Translations under genes and position numbers: made by a program
Shown here: piece after piece, positions 16,429-25,021 of the stretch
How positions within the stretch are numbered: the stretch's first letter is position 1
How the letters are laid out: each line of letters opens with the position of its first letter
Source: Amycolatopsis endophytica
GTDB lineage: Bacteria > Actinomycetota > Actinomycetes > Mycobacteriales > Pseudonocardiaceae
Length of the DNA: 64,000 nt
Assembly (NCBI RefSeq): GCF_013410405.1
Contig: NZ_JACCFK010000002.1
Span: 1,488,001 to 1,552,000, forward strand
Direction: 5' to 3'
Notes under the pieces: model-generated
What the model saw: the letters and a program-made list of their open reading frames with translations, nothing else
Told to the model about the DNA's origin: nothing
Database searches by the model: none

Positions 16429-18999
16429 GTGCGTTTTCCGGACGACCCGGGACGGATCCCGGACCCAGCCCCGACCAGGTGCGACGTCTTCCTGGTTCTC
16501 CCCCATCTCCCCGTGGACGGTCCCGTGGCCGGGATCGAGCGGGCGCTGCGGCGCAGCGGCATGAGCGTGCTACGGGACGATGGCCGCGCGGATGACGAAC
16601 TCATCAGCGACGGCATCGTGGACGCGCTGGCCGGAGCGCGCGTCCTGGTCGCCGTGCACTCCCGCTCCGGGCCGTTGACCGCGCCCCGACCGTGGGCCCT
16701 GATCACGCTGTTCCTGGCGGCGTCCCGAATCCGGGATCCCTACCGGCGGATCGTGGTCGTCACCGCGGAACCGGACCTCGCGCACCTGCTTCCCGCCGAG
16801 CTGCGGGACTGCGTCGTCCCGATGCCGGACGACGTGGCCGGGCTGGTGCGCGGCCGGTTCGCGGAGTCCGCATCCGATCCGGGCTCCTTCGCCGGGCGGC
16901 ACCGGGCGTTGTGGTCCCTGCACCACGCGTTGCGCGGACCACGGCCGCCACTCGGTCACGCGCCGGTCGCGGTGCTGTGCGGGGTTCCCGGATCGGGCAA
17001 GACCGCGACGGCGCAGCGGTACGCGACGCTTTTCGCACCCGCCTTCCCCGGCGGCACCCTCCGGACCGGCCCGTTCGGTCACCAGGATCCGGCGGATTTC
17101 CTGCCCCAGTTCCACCTCGCGCTCGCCGACGCGTTGTCCCGGCGGTTCGGTGTGGACACCACCGGTCTCACGCTCGCCCGGCTGGGCAGACTCGCCGCGG
17201 ACCGGATCGACGAGCCCACGCTCGTGCTCGTCGACGACGTTCCCGCCGGTCTGCCGCCCGCCGTGCTGGACCGGATCGTGCTCCCGTCGCCCCTGGTGTC
17301 GACCCTCGTGACCGCACGCCAGGCACAACCCCTGTGGGACACCGCCACGATCGAGCTGACCGGCCTGTCCACGGAGGACGGGTTGCGGCTCTTCGCCGGG
17401 GTCCGGGCGCCCGCCGACGACCACGAACGCGAGGCCGTGCGCCGCTTTGTCGAGCGTTGCGGCGGGCATCCCTTCGCCCTGCGAGCCAACGCGCTCATCG
17501 TCGGACGCCGCGCCGTCGCGCTCCGCGACGAGGTGCTGCGCGACCGGCCCGACTCGGCCCCGCAGGCGATCCGGGACGTCCTCGACGACCTGACACCGGT
17601 CGCGCGGCGAGTGGTCCGGCTGGGCACTGTTCTCGCGCCGGTTCCCTTCCCGGTGGCCTTCGCCGCCGAAGCGCTCGGGCTGCGCACGGCGGCGATCACC
17701 GCCGCGGGCACGGAACTCGTGCACTGCGGGCTCGCCCAGCCCGACGACGAGGAAATACGGCTGCACACCCTGGTTCTCGAAGTGGCCCGCAGCGCCTTTC
17801 CCCCGGCCCGGCCGCATCGCCACGTGACCGGGGCCGTCCTGCGATGGCTGCGGGACGGCCCCGGCCGGCATCGCGTCGCGCTGCTCCAGCACGCGAGAGC
17901 GCTCGCCGAACACACCATGGAGGCTCGCGCCGCGCTGCTCCGTCCCGTCGCCGCCGCGTGGTCCGCGCTCGGGGACGCGGCGGCCGCCGGAGAAGTGCGC
18001 GCGGCGATCCTGTCCGGCGACGCGCCCACCGCCGGTGACTACCTCGAAGCGGCACGCGTGGAGACGGAGTGCGCCCTGTACCCCCGAGCCGTGCGGCACG
18101 CCCTGCACGCGAGGACGATCGCCGACGACGGGGCCGGCCGGGACGAGGCCGCACTGGTGGCGGCCCAGGCGCTGGACCGCCAGGGGAACTACGCCGCGGC
18201 GGATGAGGCTTTCTGGCACACCGCACTCCGGTCGCCGCCCGGTGCACTCCACGCGGTGATCGCCCTCGCCCGGTCCCGGCGGATCCGCGGCCGGCCGGAC
18301 CAGGCCCTGTCCCTGCTCGACGGAACCCGGCCGGACGACCTCACGGCGTCGCTGCAGCTCGAACGGGCGCGGAACCTGCAGCTGACCGGACAAGCCGACC
18401 TCGCGCGCGAAGCGGCCGCCGACGTGGTCCGCGCCTACCGCGAGCAGGGCCGTCGTCATCACCGGCGCTGCGCCGAAGCGGAGCTGGCGTGGGCCGACTC
18501 CGTGCTGGCGACGCGGACCGAAGGCGAGCTGAACCAGCTGATCGCGGCACCCCGGCCGGGGGATGACGCCGGAAGCGCGCTCACCCTGGCCGTGTCAGTG
18601 GTGCGCTGCCGTGTCCTCGTGGCATGGGGCCGCCCCCGCGAAGCGCTCGGCGTCCTGGCCGCCACCGAACGCACGCTGGTGCGCGTGCACGGCGACGGCC
18701 ATCAGCTCGGCTACCGCATCCGGCACGCGATGGGCTCGGCGCACGCCCTGTTGCACGAGTTCGACCGCCAGGCGGAGATTCTGGAGGACGTGATCGGACC
18801 TCAGGCCCGTGACCTCGGGCTGCACCATCCGGAAACCCTCGAAAGCCGCCTCGATCTGGGGACGGCCCTGGCCCTGACCGGGGCACGTGACCGGGCGACC
18901 GGCATCGTCGAGCGGGCCGTCGCCGACCTGGAACGCACGTTCGGCGTCGACGAGGCGCTGCTGGGCAAGGCGAGCGCCGCGCAAGCCGCGCTGCGGTGA
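16429..18999 (+). CDS. TIR-like / STAND NTPase / TPR protein
   Basis: 856 residues. Residues 17-145 form a TIR-like domain (CDVFLVLPHL, VLRDDGRADDELISDGIVDAL, RVLVAVHSRS), but the family W-E-L helix reads W89-A90-L91, so the NADase glutamate is lost. The NTPase core has GVPGSGKT (185-192) and Walker B LVLVDD (265-270), with a winged-helix region after it. From about 540 to the end, repeated helical pairs look like TPRs. The GTG at 16429 is chosen because the frame before it (open from 16210) has no recognisable protein; no clear ribosome site is seen. Expected role: ligand-gated oligomerising switch. Confidence 0.8.
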   Translation: MRFPDDPGRIPDPAPTRCDVFLVLPHLPVDGPVAGIERALRRSGMSVLRDDGRADDELISDGIVDALAGARVLVAVHSRSGPLTAPRPWALITLFLAASRIRDPYRRIVVVTAEPDLAHLLPAELRDCVVPMPDDVAGLVRGRFAESASDPGSFAGRHRALWSLHHALRGPRPPLGHAPVAVLCGVPGSGKTATAQRYATLFAPAFPGGTLRTGPFGHQDPADFLPQFHLALADALSRRFGVDTTGLTLARLGRLAADRIDEPTLVLVDDVPAGLPPAVLDRIVLPSPLVSTLVTARQAQPLWDTATIELTGLSTEDGLRLFAGVRAPADDHEREAVRRFVERCGGHPFALRANALIVGRRAVALRDEVLRDRPDSAPQAIRDVLDDLTPVARRVVRLGTVLAPVPFPVAFAAEALGLRTAAITAAGTELVHCGLAQPDDEEIRLHTLVLEVARSAFPPARPHRHVTGAVLRWLRDGPGRHRVALLQHARALAEHTMEARAALLRPVAAAWSALGDAAAAGEVRAAILSGDAPTAGDYLEAARVETECALYPRAVRHALHARTIADDGAGRDEAALVAAQALDRQGNYAAADEAFWHTALRSPPGALHAVIALARSRRIRGRPDQALSLLDGTRPDDLTASLQLERARNLQLTGQADLAREAAADVVRAYREQGRRHHRRCAEAELAWADSVLATRTEGELNQLIAAPRPGDDAGSALTLAVSVVRCRVLVAWGRPREALGVLAATERTLVRVHGDGHQLGYRIRHAMGSAHALLHEFDRQAEILEDVIGPQARDLGLHHPETLESRLDLGTALALTGARDRATGIVERAVADLERTFGVDEALLGKASAAQAALR

Positions 19000-19004
19000 C
19001 CCGA

Positions 19005-19967
19005 TCAGGCTCCGGCCTCCGCGGGCCGCCACCGCACGCCGTAGGCGAATCCGGGCACCAGGTGGCGGAACTGCTCGTGCACCTCACCGGAGCTGTCCAC
19101 CGTCAGCGCCGCGCCGCGGACGGCGGGGTCGCGGGCATCGTCCTGGAACGCCTTGTCCAGGCGCACGACCTCCTCCGGCACGGAGGCACCGAACCGGACG
19201 TGCAGATCGAACAGGTCACAGGGCTGACGCGGCACGCACACGTAGTGGGGGTGGCGCAGGCCCGCGCGGAACCGCAGCGCGATCTCGTGGCGGTCGTTGC
19301 GGTGCAGCGGGGCAGGCAGCCGCAGAGCGAGGCCGACCCGGTCGCTCGACTCCATGTGCCGCCCGGTCAGCACACCGCCATGGAACACGTCGACCCGCAG
19401 GTCGGTCTCCTCCAGCGGCCTGCTGTTCGACCCGGCCGAAGTCAGCGTCAGCGCCAGGTCCAGCTCGTCGATCTCGTCCGCGTCGACCACCACCCGCCGG
19501 AACTCGAACGCCTCCGGAACCGGCTGGTCCAGCGCCAGCGCCACGCGTAGCTCCTCGGTGTGCCAGCTCCGGCTGGGGCCGGCGGCCGCGGGCTTCGTGG
19601 TGGCCACCGCGTACTCGGCGAGCCGGTCGATGCCCTCGTCGATGCGGCGGCGCACCGTGCGGTCGTCGCGCTCCAGGGTCCGCGCCGCCCAGCTCACCCG
19701 TTCCCCGTAGAACGGGTGCTGCGCCTGCTCGTGCAGCCCGAACGCGGCCAGCAACGACATTCGCAGGTCGCCCGGCAGCGCCTCGATCAACGCGAGCAAC
19801 CGGTCGGAAACCTTTCGCCGGACACCGGCCGCGTCGTCATCCGCGGAAATGGCGCACACCGCCTGCAATGCGGGCCCGACGCGTTCGGTGAGCTGCGCGA
19901 CGGAAAGCCCTCTCCCCTTCCGCAGAATCTTCAGTTCGGCCACCACATCCGTCGTGCTCACGTCCAC
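19005..19967 (-). CDS. Unknown protein with helical N-terminal domain
   Basis: 320 residues (GTG at 19967 with GGGAGG upstream; a GTG at 19961 is equally possible). The N-terminal part (ELKILRKGRGLSVAQLTERVG, RRKVSDRLLALIEALPGDLR, ERVSWAARTLERDDRTVRRR) is a helical module that I recall, unnamed, at the start of many actinomycete proteins with variable C-termini. The rest is beta-rich (EFRRVVVDADEIDELDLALTL, DRVGLALRLP) with several His and Cys but no motif that I can assign. Convergent with the TIR-STAND gene, 5 bases apart. Function unknown. Confidence 0.78.
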   Translation of the reverse strand: MDVSTTDVVAELKILRKGRGLSVAQLTERVGPALQAVCAISADDDAAGVRRKVSDRLLALIEALPGDLRMSLLAAFGLHEQAQHPFYGERVSWAARTLERDDRTVRRRIDEGIDRLAEYAVATTKPAAAGPSRSWHTEELRVALALDQPVPEAFEFRRVVVDADEIDELDLALTLTSAGSNSRPLEETDLRVDVFHGGVLTGRHMESSDRVGLALRLPAPLHRNDRHEIALRFRAGLRHPHYVCVPRQPCDLFDLHVRFGASVPEEVVRLDKAFQDDARDPAVRGAALTVDSSGEVHEQFRHLVPGFAYGVRWRPAEAGA

Positions 19968-20228
19968 GCTTCCTCCCGCTGGTCCGGCGCCGGTTCCATC
20001 CTGGCCAGCGCGACGCGACCTGTCCAGTGGCTCACCGGAACCCGCACGGCGCGCATCCCGGTTTCCGTTTCCCAGCAAAGCCGGAAACGGGAAACTCCTT
20101 GTCCGGACATACCGCCGATCGCATTCTTGTGGAGCCGCCGGAATTCGCGGCGAACAAATCACCAGAACCACGGAATTCCCCGTGTTTTCGAGTGCTGCCC
20201 GTGGCATGTCGTCGGCAAGGAGACGGAA

Positions 20229-20423
20229 ATGAAAGTCGAGTGCTCGTTTTCGCTGCTCCTGCGGCTGGCCTTCTGGCTGGCGGTGCCTGCCGTCGTGCTG
20301 GGCGTTCTGCTGGGCGCGTCGCTGGGACACCAGCCAGAAGCAGCACCCGGGGACGGGTCGGCGTCCGTGGTCCGCAGTGCCGGGGAGGAGGTGCCGCAAT
20401 GCAGACCCACTTCGTCGAACTGA
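20229..20423 (+). CDS. Small single-pass membrane protein
   Basis: 64 residues, MKVECSFSLLLRL at the start, with a hydrophobic segment at about 8-31 (LLLRLAFWLAVPAVVLGVLL) and a polar tail. AAGGAG lies 7 bases before the ATG, a near-ideal ribosome site. It precedes an 18-residue ORF and the STAND gene on the same strand. Not recognised. Expression is inferred only from the ribosome site and composition. Confidence 0.55.
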   Translation: MKVECSFSLLLRLAFWLAVPAVVLGVLLGASLGHQPEAAPGDGSASVVRSAGEEVPQCRPTSSN

Positions 20424-20455
20424 TCGTGTCCCTGCTCACCATCGCGTTCGGCTGA
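20399..20455 (+). CDS. Putative 18-residue hydrophobic micropeptide
   Basis: MQTHFVELIVSLLTIAFG then stop. The strong ribosome site GGGGAGGAGG lies about 7 bases upstream, inside the preceding ORF, with which it overlaps by 25 bases in another frame. The hydrophobic core resembles short toxin-like or leader peptides. It could be a leader for the STAND gene, a toxin-like effector, or chance. Confidence 0.4.
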   Translation: MQTHFVELIVSLLTIAFG

Positions 20456-20494
20456 GGCCGCGATGTGGCGTGCGAACCGGCTGTGCGCGCAGCT

Positions 20495-20522
20495 GCCGGC
20501 CGGGTCCGCGGACCCGGCCGGC
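20495..20522. repeat. Perfect 28-base palindrome before the STAND gene
   Basis: GCCGGCCGGGTCCG is followed at once by its exact reverse complement. It lies 40 bases after the micropeptide stop and 70 bases before the STAND ATG. As RNA it would form a very stable hairpin that could act as an attenuator or ribosome block. There is no U-tract. Confidence 0.8.
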
Positions 20523-20591
20523 CACCCGCCCGGACGCTTTCCCCGGCGACTCCGCCGGGCCATACTGATCGCCCGACGGGGGTGGAGCGTC

Positions 20592-22790
20592 ATGACCGAG
20601 CAAGCGACCTTCGGGGCGGAACTCCGCCGCATCCGTCGCGCAGCCGGCGTTTCCCTCACCGGCCTCGCCGAGCGCGTGCACTACAGCAAGGGCTACCTCA
20701 GCAAGGTCGAAACCGGCCTGGCCGCACCGCATTCCGCGCTGGCCGCCCTGTGCGAGGCCGAACTGGACGCGCCAGGAGCCCTCACCCCACTGCTTCCGGG
20801 TACGACGGCGCGCCGCCGCACCCGTCCCGACGTCCGCCCCTCGGGCCTGCCTCCCGCCGTGAGCAACTTCACCGGCCGCGACGAGGAACTACGGCAGGTC
20901 CGGCTGGCGCTGGAGGCCGACGGCGGTGTCTGCGTGATCTCCGGCCTGGGCGGCGTCGGCAAGACCGAACTCGCGATCCGTTGCGCGCACCGGGTCGAGG
21001 CGTCGTTCCCCGACGGCTGTCTGTTCGTCGACCTGCACGGACTCGGGGGCAGCCCGGCGGATCCCGCGGCCGTCCACGACCGCCTGTTGCGGGCTCTCGG
21101 CGTACCTGCCGAGTCGGTCCCCGCCGATCCGGACGACCGCGCGGCCCTGTACCGCACGCGGATGCGGGGCCGCGGCTTCCTGCTCGTCCTGGACAACGCC
21201 GTGACCGCCACACAGGTGCGGCCGCTGCTCCCGGCCGAGCCGAACTGCCGGGTGCTGATCACCAGCCGGTCGCGCCTCGCCGCACTCGACGAGGCCGGGC
21301 ACGTGTCACTGGACGTGCTGCCCGAGGCCGCCGCGGTGGAGCTGTTCACGTCCCTGTCCGGCACCAGCACCGGTGACGCGATCACGCGGATCGTCCGCCG
21401 CTGCGGACGTCTGCCGCTGGCCGTGCGCATCGCGGCGGCCCGGCTGCGCACCCATCCCACCTGGGACGCCGGTGAACTCGACCGGAGACTCGCCGCCGAG
21501 GGTGCCCGGCTCGGCGAACTCGACGACGGCGAGCGGAGCGTGCGCGCGGCGTTCGCGCTGTCGGCGGACCAGTTGCCCGCCTCGGAAGCGCGCCTGCTCG
21601 GTCTGCTGACGAGATATCCCGGAACGGACTTCGGCGTCCCGGCCGCGGCCGCGCTCGGCGGCCTGGGGACGCACGAGACCGACCGGCTGCTCGAACGACT
21701 CTACGACGGGCATCTGCTCACCCAGCCCTCCGCGGGACGCTACGCGTTCCACGACCTCGTGAAGTCCTTCGCGAGCGAGAAGATCCTCGACGCGCTCGCG
21801 CCGTCCGACCGGTCGGCGGCGTTCGGGCGCCTGCTCGACTTCGCCGTCCGGACGACGGAACTCGCCGACCGTCTCATCGCTCCACTGCGGTACCGGCCCG
21901 CCATCGAACCGGCCGTGGACGCTCCCGCGCCCCTGGATCTGGCCACCGAGCGCGAGGCGCTGGACTGGCTGCGGCTCGAATGGCCGAACCTCGTGGCACT
22001 GTGCCGCGCGGCGGGCGAGAACGGGCACCCCACGCGGTGCTGGCAACTTGCCTACCTGCTGCGCACCTTCTACTTCCTGGCGAAGTTGTGGGACGCGTGG
22101 TGCGACACGCACCGGTGGGCACGCTCGGCGGCCGAGGCGGACGGCGACCGCTGGGCACTGGCCGTCACCACGGCGAACCTCGGTGTCGGGCTGATCGACC
22201 GTGGTGACATCGAGGCGGCATCGGTCTGCTACCGGGAAGCGCTTGCCCGCTACCGGGAGATCGGCGACGAACACGGGGAAAGCACGGTTCTCGCGCACCA
22301 GGGATGGGCCCGGCACTACCTCGGCGACCACGCGGGAGCGCTGGCGGATCTGCGTGAGGCACTCGGGTTTTACGAACGGGCGGACAACGTGCGCAACGCC
22401 GCGATCACCCGTCGTGGCATCGCACTGGTGCTGACCACTGCCGGACGGCCGGGCGAAGCCGCGGCGATCGCCGAAGCCACCCTGGAGGTGTTCGACGGGC
22501 TGGGTCTGCGGTTCGACGCGGTGATGTCGCTGAACTGCCTCGGCTGGGCGCGCTTCCACAGCGGGGAGTACGAGCGGGCCGCGGACGCCTACCGGGAAGC
22601 CCTCCGGCGCGCCGAGTCCTGCGGAAGCCCGCACGAAGCGGCACGTGCCCATACGGGTCTGGGCAACATCGCCCACGCCACCGGCGACCGGGAGGAGGCT
22701 GCCGTGGCGTGGGACCTCGCCGACGAAACCCATCCGGACCTCGATCCCCGGATCGTCGGTGAAGCGGCGGCACGGCCGCGCCGAGGATGA
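20592..22790 (+). CDS. XRE-NB-ARC-TPR STAND regulator
   Basis: 732 residues. Cro/C1-type helix-turn-helix at 8-58 (LRRIRRAAGVSLTGLAERV, YSKGYLSKVETG); NB-ARC NTPase from SNFTGRDEEL (91-100) with P-loop GLGGVGKT (118-125) and Walker B LLVLDNA (197-203); winged helix after about 330; TPR repeats from about 520 (ASVCYREALARYREIGD, ALADLREALGFYERAD). Such proteins are ATP-dependent switches, in actinomycetes often transcription regulators. The ATG at 20592 has GGAG upstream; an ATG at 20463 would add 43 unconserved residues through the palindrome. Two tiny hydrophobic ORFs precede it and a strong terminator follows. Confidence 0.88.
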   Translation: MTEQATFGAELRRIRRAAGVSLTGLAERVHYSKGYLSKVETGLAAPHSALAALCEAELDAPGALTPLLPGTTARRRTRPDVRPSGLPPAVSNFTGRDEELRQVRLALEADGGVCVISGLGGVGKTELAIRCAHRVEASFPDGCLFVDLHGLGGSPADPAAVHDRLLRALGVPAESVPADPDDRAALYRTRMRGRGFLLVLDNAVTATQVRPLLPAEPNCRVLITSRSRLAALDEAGHVSLDVLPEAAAVELFTSLSGTSTGDAITRIVRRCGRLPLAVRIAAARLRTHPTWDAGELDRRLAAEGARLGELDDGERSVRAAFALSADQLPASEARLLGLLTRYPGTDFGVPAAAALGGLGTHETDRLLERLYDGHLLTQPSAGRYAFHDLVKSFASEKILDALAPSDRSAAFGRLLDFAVRTTELADRLIAPLRYRPAIEPAVDAPAPLDLATEREALDWLRLEWPNLVALCRAAGENGHPTRCWQLAYLLRTFYFLAKLWDAWCDTHRWARSAAEADGDRWALAVTTANLGVGLIDRGDIEAASVCYREALARYREIGDEHGESTVLAHQGWARHYLGDHAGALADLREALGFYERADNVRNAAITRRGIALVLTTAGRPGEAAAIAEATLEVFDGLGLRFDAVMSLNCLGWARFHSGEYERAADAYREALRRAESCGSPHEAARAHTGLGNIAHATGDREEAAVAWDLADETHPDLDPRIVGEAAARPRRG

Positions 22791-22812
22791 TCGGCTGACA
22801 CGACAGAAAGAA

Positions 22813-22845
22813 GGGGTGCGGCGCGTGGTGCGCCGCACCCCTTTT
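22813..22845. terminator. Strong bidirectional terminator
   Basis: GGGGTGCGGCGC (22813-22824) pairs perfectly with 22830-22841 across a GTGGT loop, followed by TTTT. On the other strand the stem is followed by CTTCTTTC. It separates the convergent STAND and DivIVA-domain genes. Confidence 0.92.
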
Positions 22846-22863
22846 CGCCGGGGGATGGCGGAT

Positions 22864-23718
22864 CTAGTCGGACGCCACGGCGGCGGCCTGGTCCTGTTTG
22901 GCCTGCCTGCGGGCCTTCGCCGCGAGGATGGCCGGGTTGATCTTACCGGGTTCGGCGGGTTTGCGCGGCTCGGCGACCTTCGGGGTGTCCGGGCTTTCCG
23001 CCTGCTCGGGCACCTTGGCGGCCGGGGGTTCCTCGTCCGGAGCGTCCTTATCGGACTCATCGGACTCAACGGACTCGGTGTGCTCGGCGGTCTCGGTGTC
23101 CACTGTATCTGCTGCGTCTTCGGTATCTTGGGTGTCTTCGATGTCTGTCGTGTCTTCCGCGGCCGCGGGTCCGAGCGCCAGCACGGTCCTGGGCGCGTGC
23201 AGCTCGGGTGTGCGCGCCGCGTGCACGCAGGCCCCGTCGACGATCTCGCCGATCTCGAGCAGCTGTTCGAGCACGGTCTGCCGGGCCGTGCGCAGGCGCG
23301 CGACCTCCTCCTCGGCCCGGCGGATCATCTCGCGAGCCTCGGAATCCGCGCGCCGGGCGAGTTCGTCGCGCTGGCGCCGGGCTTCGTCGGCCTGGTTCTC
23401 GTAGGCTTTGCGGATCTCCGCGGCGTCCTGTTCGGCCTGGTCGCGGATCTCCTTGGCCTCGTGCTCGGCCTGGGCGATGATCCGCTCGACCCGGGCGCCG
23501 ATGTTGCCCGAGCCGACGACCTGGAGCGGAACCGAGGCGTCACCGCCCACTTCGGACAGCCGTTGTTCCTTCTCCTCCAGCTCGCTCGCCAGGTGCCCGG
23601 CCCGCGCCCGGAGCCTGCGGATGTAGGCGTCGACCTCCCGCCGGTCGTAACCGCGCAGAGCCGTCGAGAACTCGACCTCGCGCTCGGTCAGGATGTCGTT
23701 GCCACCACTGTTGACCAT
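22864..23718 (-). CDS. DivIVA-domain coiled-coil protein
   Basis: 284 residues. The DivIVA signature at the start (FSTALRGYDRREVDAYIRRLRAR) is followed by a long coiled coil at about 45-165 (EHEAKEIRDQAEQDAAEIRKAYENQ-type heptads) and an acidic Asp/Thr/Glu-rich tail, DTTDIEDTQDTEDAADTVDT and on, ending in a Lys-rich segment. DivIVA proteins mark poles and septa. This is shorter in the conserved part than Wag31 and is probably an accessory polar or septal scaffold. The ATG at 23718 is chosen at the start of the conserved region; a GTG at 23748 is possible. Confidence 0.85.
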   Translation of the reverse strand: MVNSGGNDILTEREVEFSTALRGYDRREVDAYIRRLRARAGHLASELEEKEQRLSEVGGDASVPLQVVGSGNIGARVERIIAQAEHEAKEIRDQAEQDAAEIRKAYENQADEARRQRDELARRADSEAREMIRRAEEEVARLRTARQTVLEQLLEIGEIVDGACVHAARTPELHAPRTVLALGPAAAEDTTDIEDTQDTEDAADTVDTETAEHTESVESDESDKDAPDEEPPAAKVPEQAESPDTPKVAEPRKPAEPGKINPAILAAKARRQAKQDQAAAVASD

Positions 23719-23779
23719 TGCCCGAGTCTCGGCCGCCCCGGCGGACACTGCAATCGGCCACTCCCCGTTCGGCTGAACC

Positions 23780-24814
23780 TCAGGGACGCACGAGCACCTT
23801 CAACGCGGTCCGGTCCGCCATCGCACGGTAGCCGTCCGGGACCTCGTCCAGTCCGATCGTGCGATCGAACACCCGGCCGGGCTCCACCGTTCCGTCGAGA
23901 ACGTCGGGAAGCAACTCCTCGATGTAAGCGCGAGCCGGGGCCACACCACCCGTAAGGCTGACATTGCGCAGGAACATCGAGGGCCCGATCGGGCCGTCCA
24001 GGTACTGCGGGACCCCGACCCGGCTGACCGCGCCACCGTCGCGCACCACACCGAACGCCGTCTCCAGCGCCTGCTTCGTGCCGACGCACTCCAGCACGAC
24101 AGGTGTACCGTCGCCGCTGGTCACCTCGCGCGCCCGCGAAACACCCTCCTCGCCGCGTTCGGCGATCACGTCGGTGGCCCCGAAGTCACGGCCGAGGCCG
24201 GTGCGCTCGGTGTGCCGTCCCATCAGCAGGATCCGCTCGGCCCCCAGCCTCCGTGCGGCCAGCACCGCGCACAGCCCGACGGCCCCGTCCCCGATCACGG
24301 TCACCGAGGCGCCCAGCCCGGTCCCGGCCGACACCGCCGCGTGGTGCCCGGTCGGGAACACGTCGGACAACGTGAGCAGCGACGGCAACAGAGCCGAATC
24401 CTCCCCGACGGGCAGTTTCACCAGCGTGCCCTGCGCCTGCGGCACCCGGACGGCTTCGCCCTGGCCGCCGTCCACGCCGCGGGCACCCCAGCCACCGCCG
24501 TGCCGGCAGGACGTGTGAAGGCCCTCCCGGCAGAAGTCGCACGTGTTGTCCGCCCACACGAACGGGGCCACCACCACGTCACCGGGCGCGAGGCCGGACA
24601 CCTCCGAACCGGTCTCCTCGACGACGCCGAGGAACTCGTGCCCGATGCGCCGTCCGTCCTCGGCCGGCTCCATCGAGCCGTACGGCCACAGGTCACTGCC
24701 GCAGATGCACGAACGCAGGACACGCACGAGCGCATCCGTCGGCTCGTGCAGCGCCGGATCGGGAACGTGCTCGACCCGCACGTCCCCGGCACCGTAGATC
24801 AACGTCGCTCGCAT
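23780..24814 (-). CDS. Zinc-dependent alcohol dehydrogenase
   Basis: 344 residues, medium-chain dehydrogenase family. Catalytic zinc ligands Cys38 (CICGSDLW), His59-Glu60 (IGHEFLG); structural zinc lobe NTCDFCREGLHTSC; Rossmann motif VIGDGAVGLCAVLAA. It oxidises an alcohol or reduces an aldehyde or ketone with NAD(P). GGGAGGAGACCC lies before the ATG at 24814. It is divergent from the aromatic ring-cleavage genes and may act on the same substrate, but this is only positional. Confidence 0.9.
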   Translation of the reverse strand: MRATLIYGAGDVRVEHVPDPALHEPTDALVRVLRSCICGSDLWPYGSMEPAEDGRRIGHEFLGVVEETGSEVSGLAPGDVVVAPFVWADNTCDFCREGLHTSCRHGGGWGARGVDGGQGEAVRVPQAQGTLVKLPVGEDSALLPSLLTLSDVFPTGHHAAVSAGTGLGASVTVIGDGAVGLCAVLAARRLGAERILLMGRHTERTGLGRDFGATDVIAERGEEGVSRAREVTSGDGTPVVLECVGTKQALETAFGVVRDGGAVSRVGVPQYLDGPIGPSMFLRNVSLTGGVAPARAYIEELLPDVLDGTVEPGRVFDRTIGLDEVPDGYRAMADRTALKVLVRP

Positions 24815-24958
24815 GGGTCTCCTCCCGGATACGTCCCCCGTTCCCGGAAGTACCCGTTCGGCGCGGTTGTCCCCGCAATCCCACCCGGATGTGGTCGGTA
24901 CTGCCCGCAGAGCTTCCGCTCGAACACCAGTGACGCCACACCCGATCCTGCACACAAG

Positions 24959-24991
24959 ATTGTTGACAATTTTGGCCGCAAAAAGCATGCT
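24959..24991 (+). promoter_or_regulatory. Promoter of the ring-cleavage operon with embedded operator
   Basis: TTGACA (24963-24968), 17 bases, CATGCT (24986-24991) form a good sigma-70-type promoter for the gene at 25022. The -35 box is embedded in the palindrome ATTGT-TG-ACAAT (24959-24970), which fits the GT...AC pattern of GntR/FadR-type operators. No GntR gene is in the window. Confidence 0.65.
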
Positions 24992-25021
24992 GGGTGGAGT
25001 ATGACCGAGGGAGGAGCTGGC

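Noticed and set aside
8563..22790. Prophage or integrative element carrying the SEFIR/STAND island
   Set aside because: No integrase, tRNA target, terminal direct repeats or phage structural genes were seen; the island may still be mobile, but the sequence does not show it.
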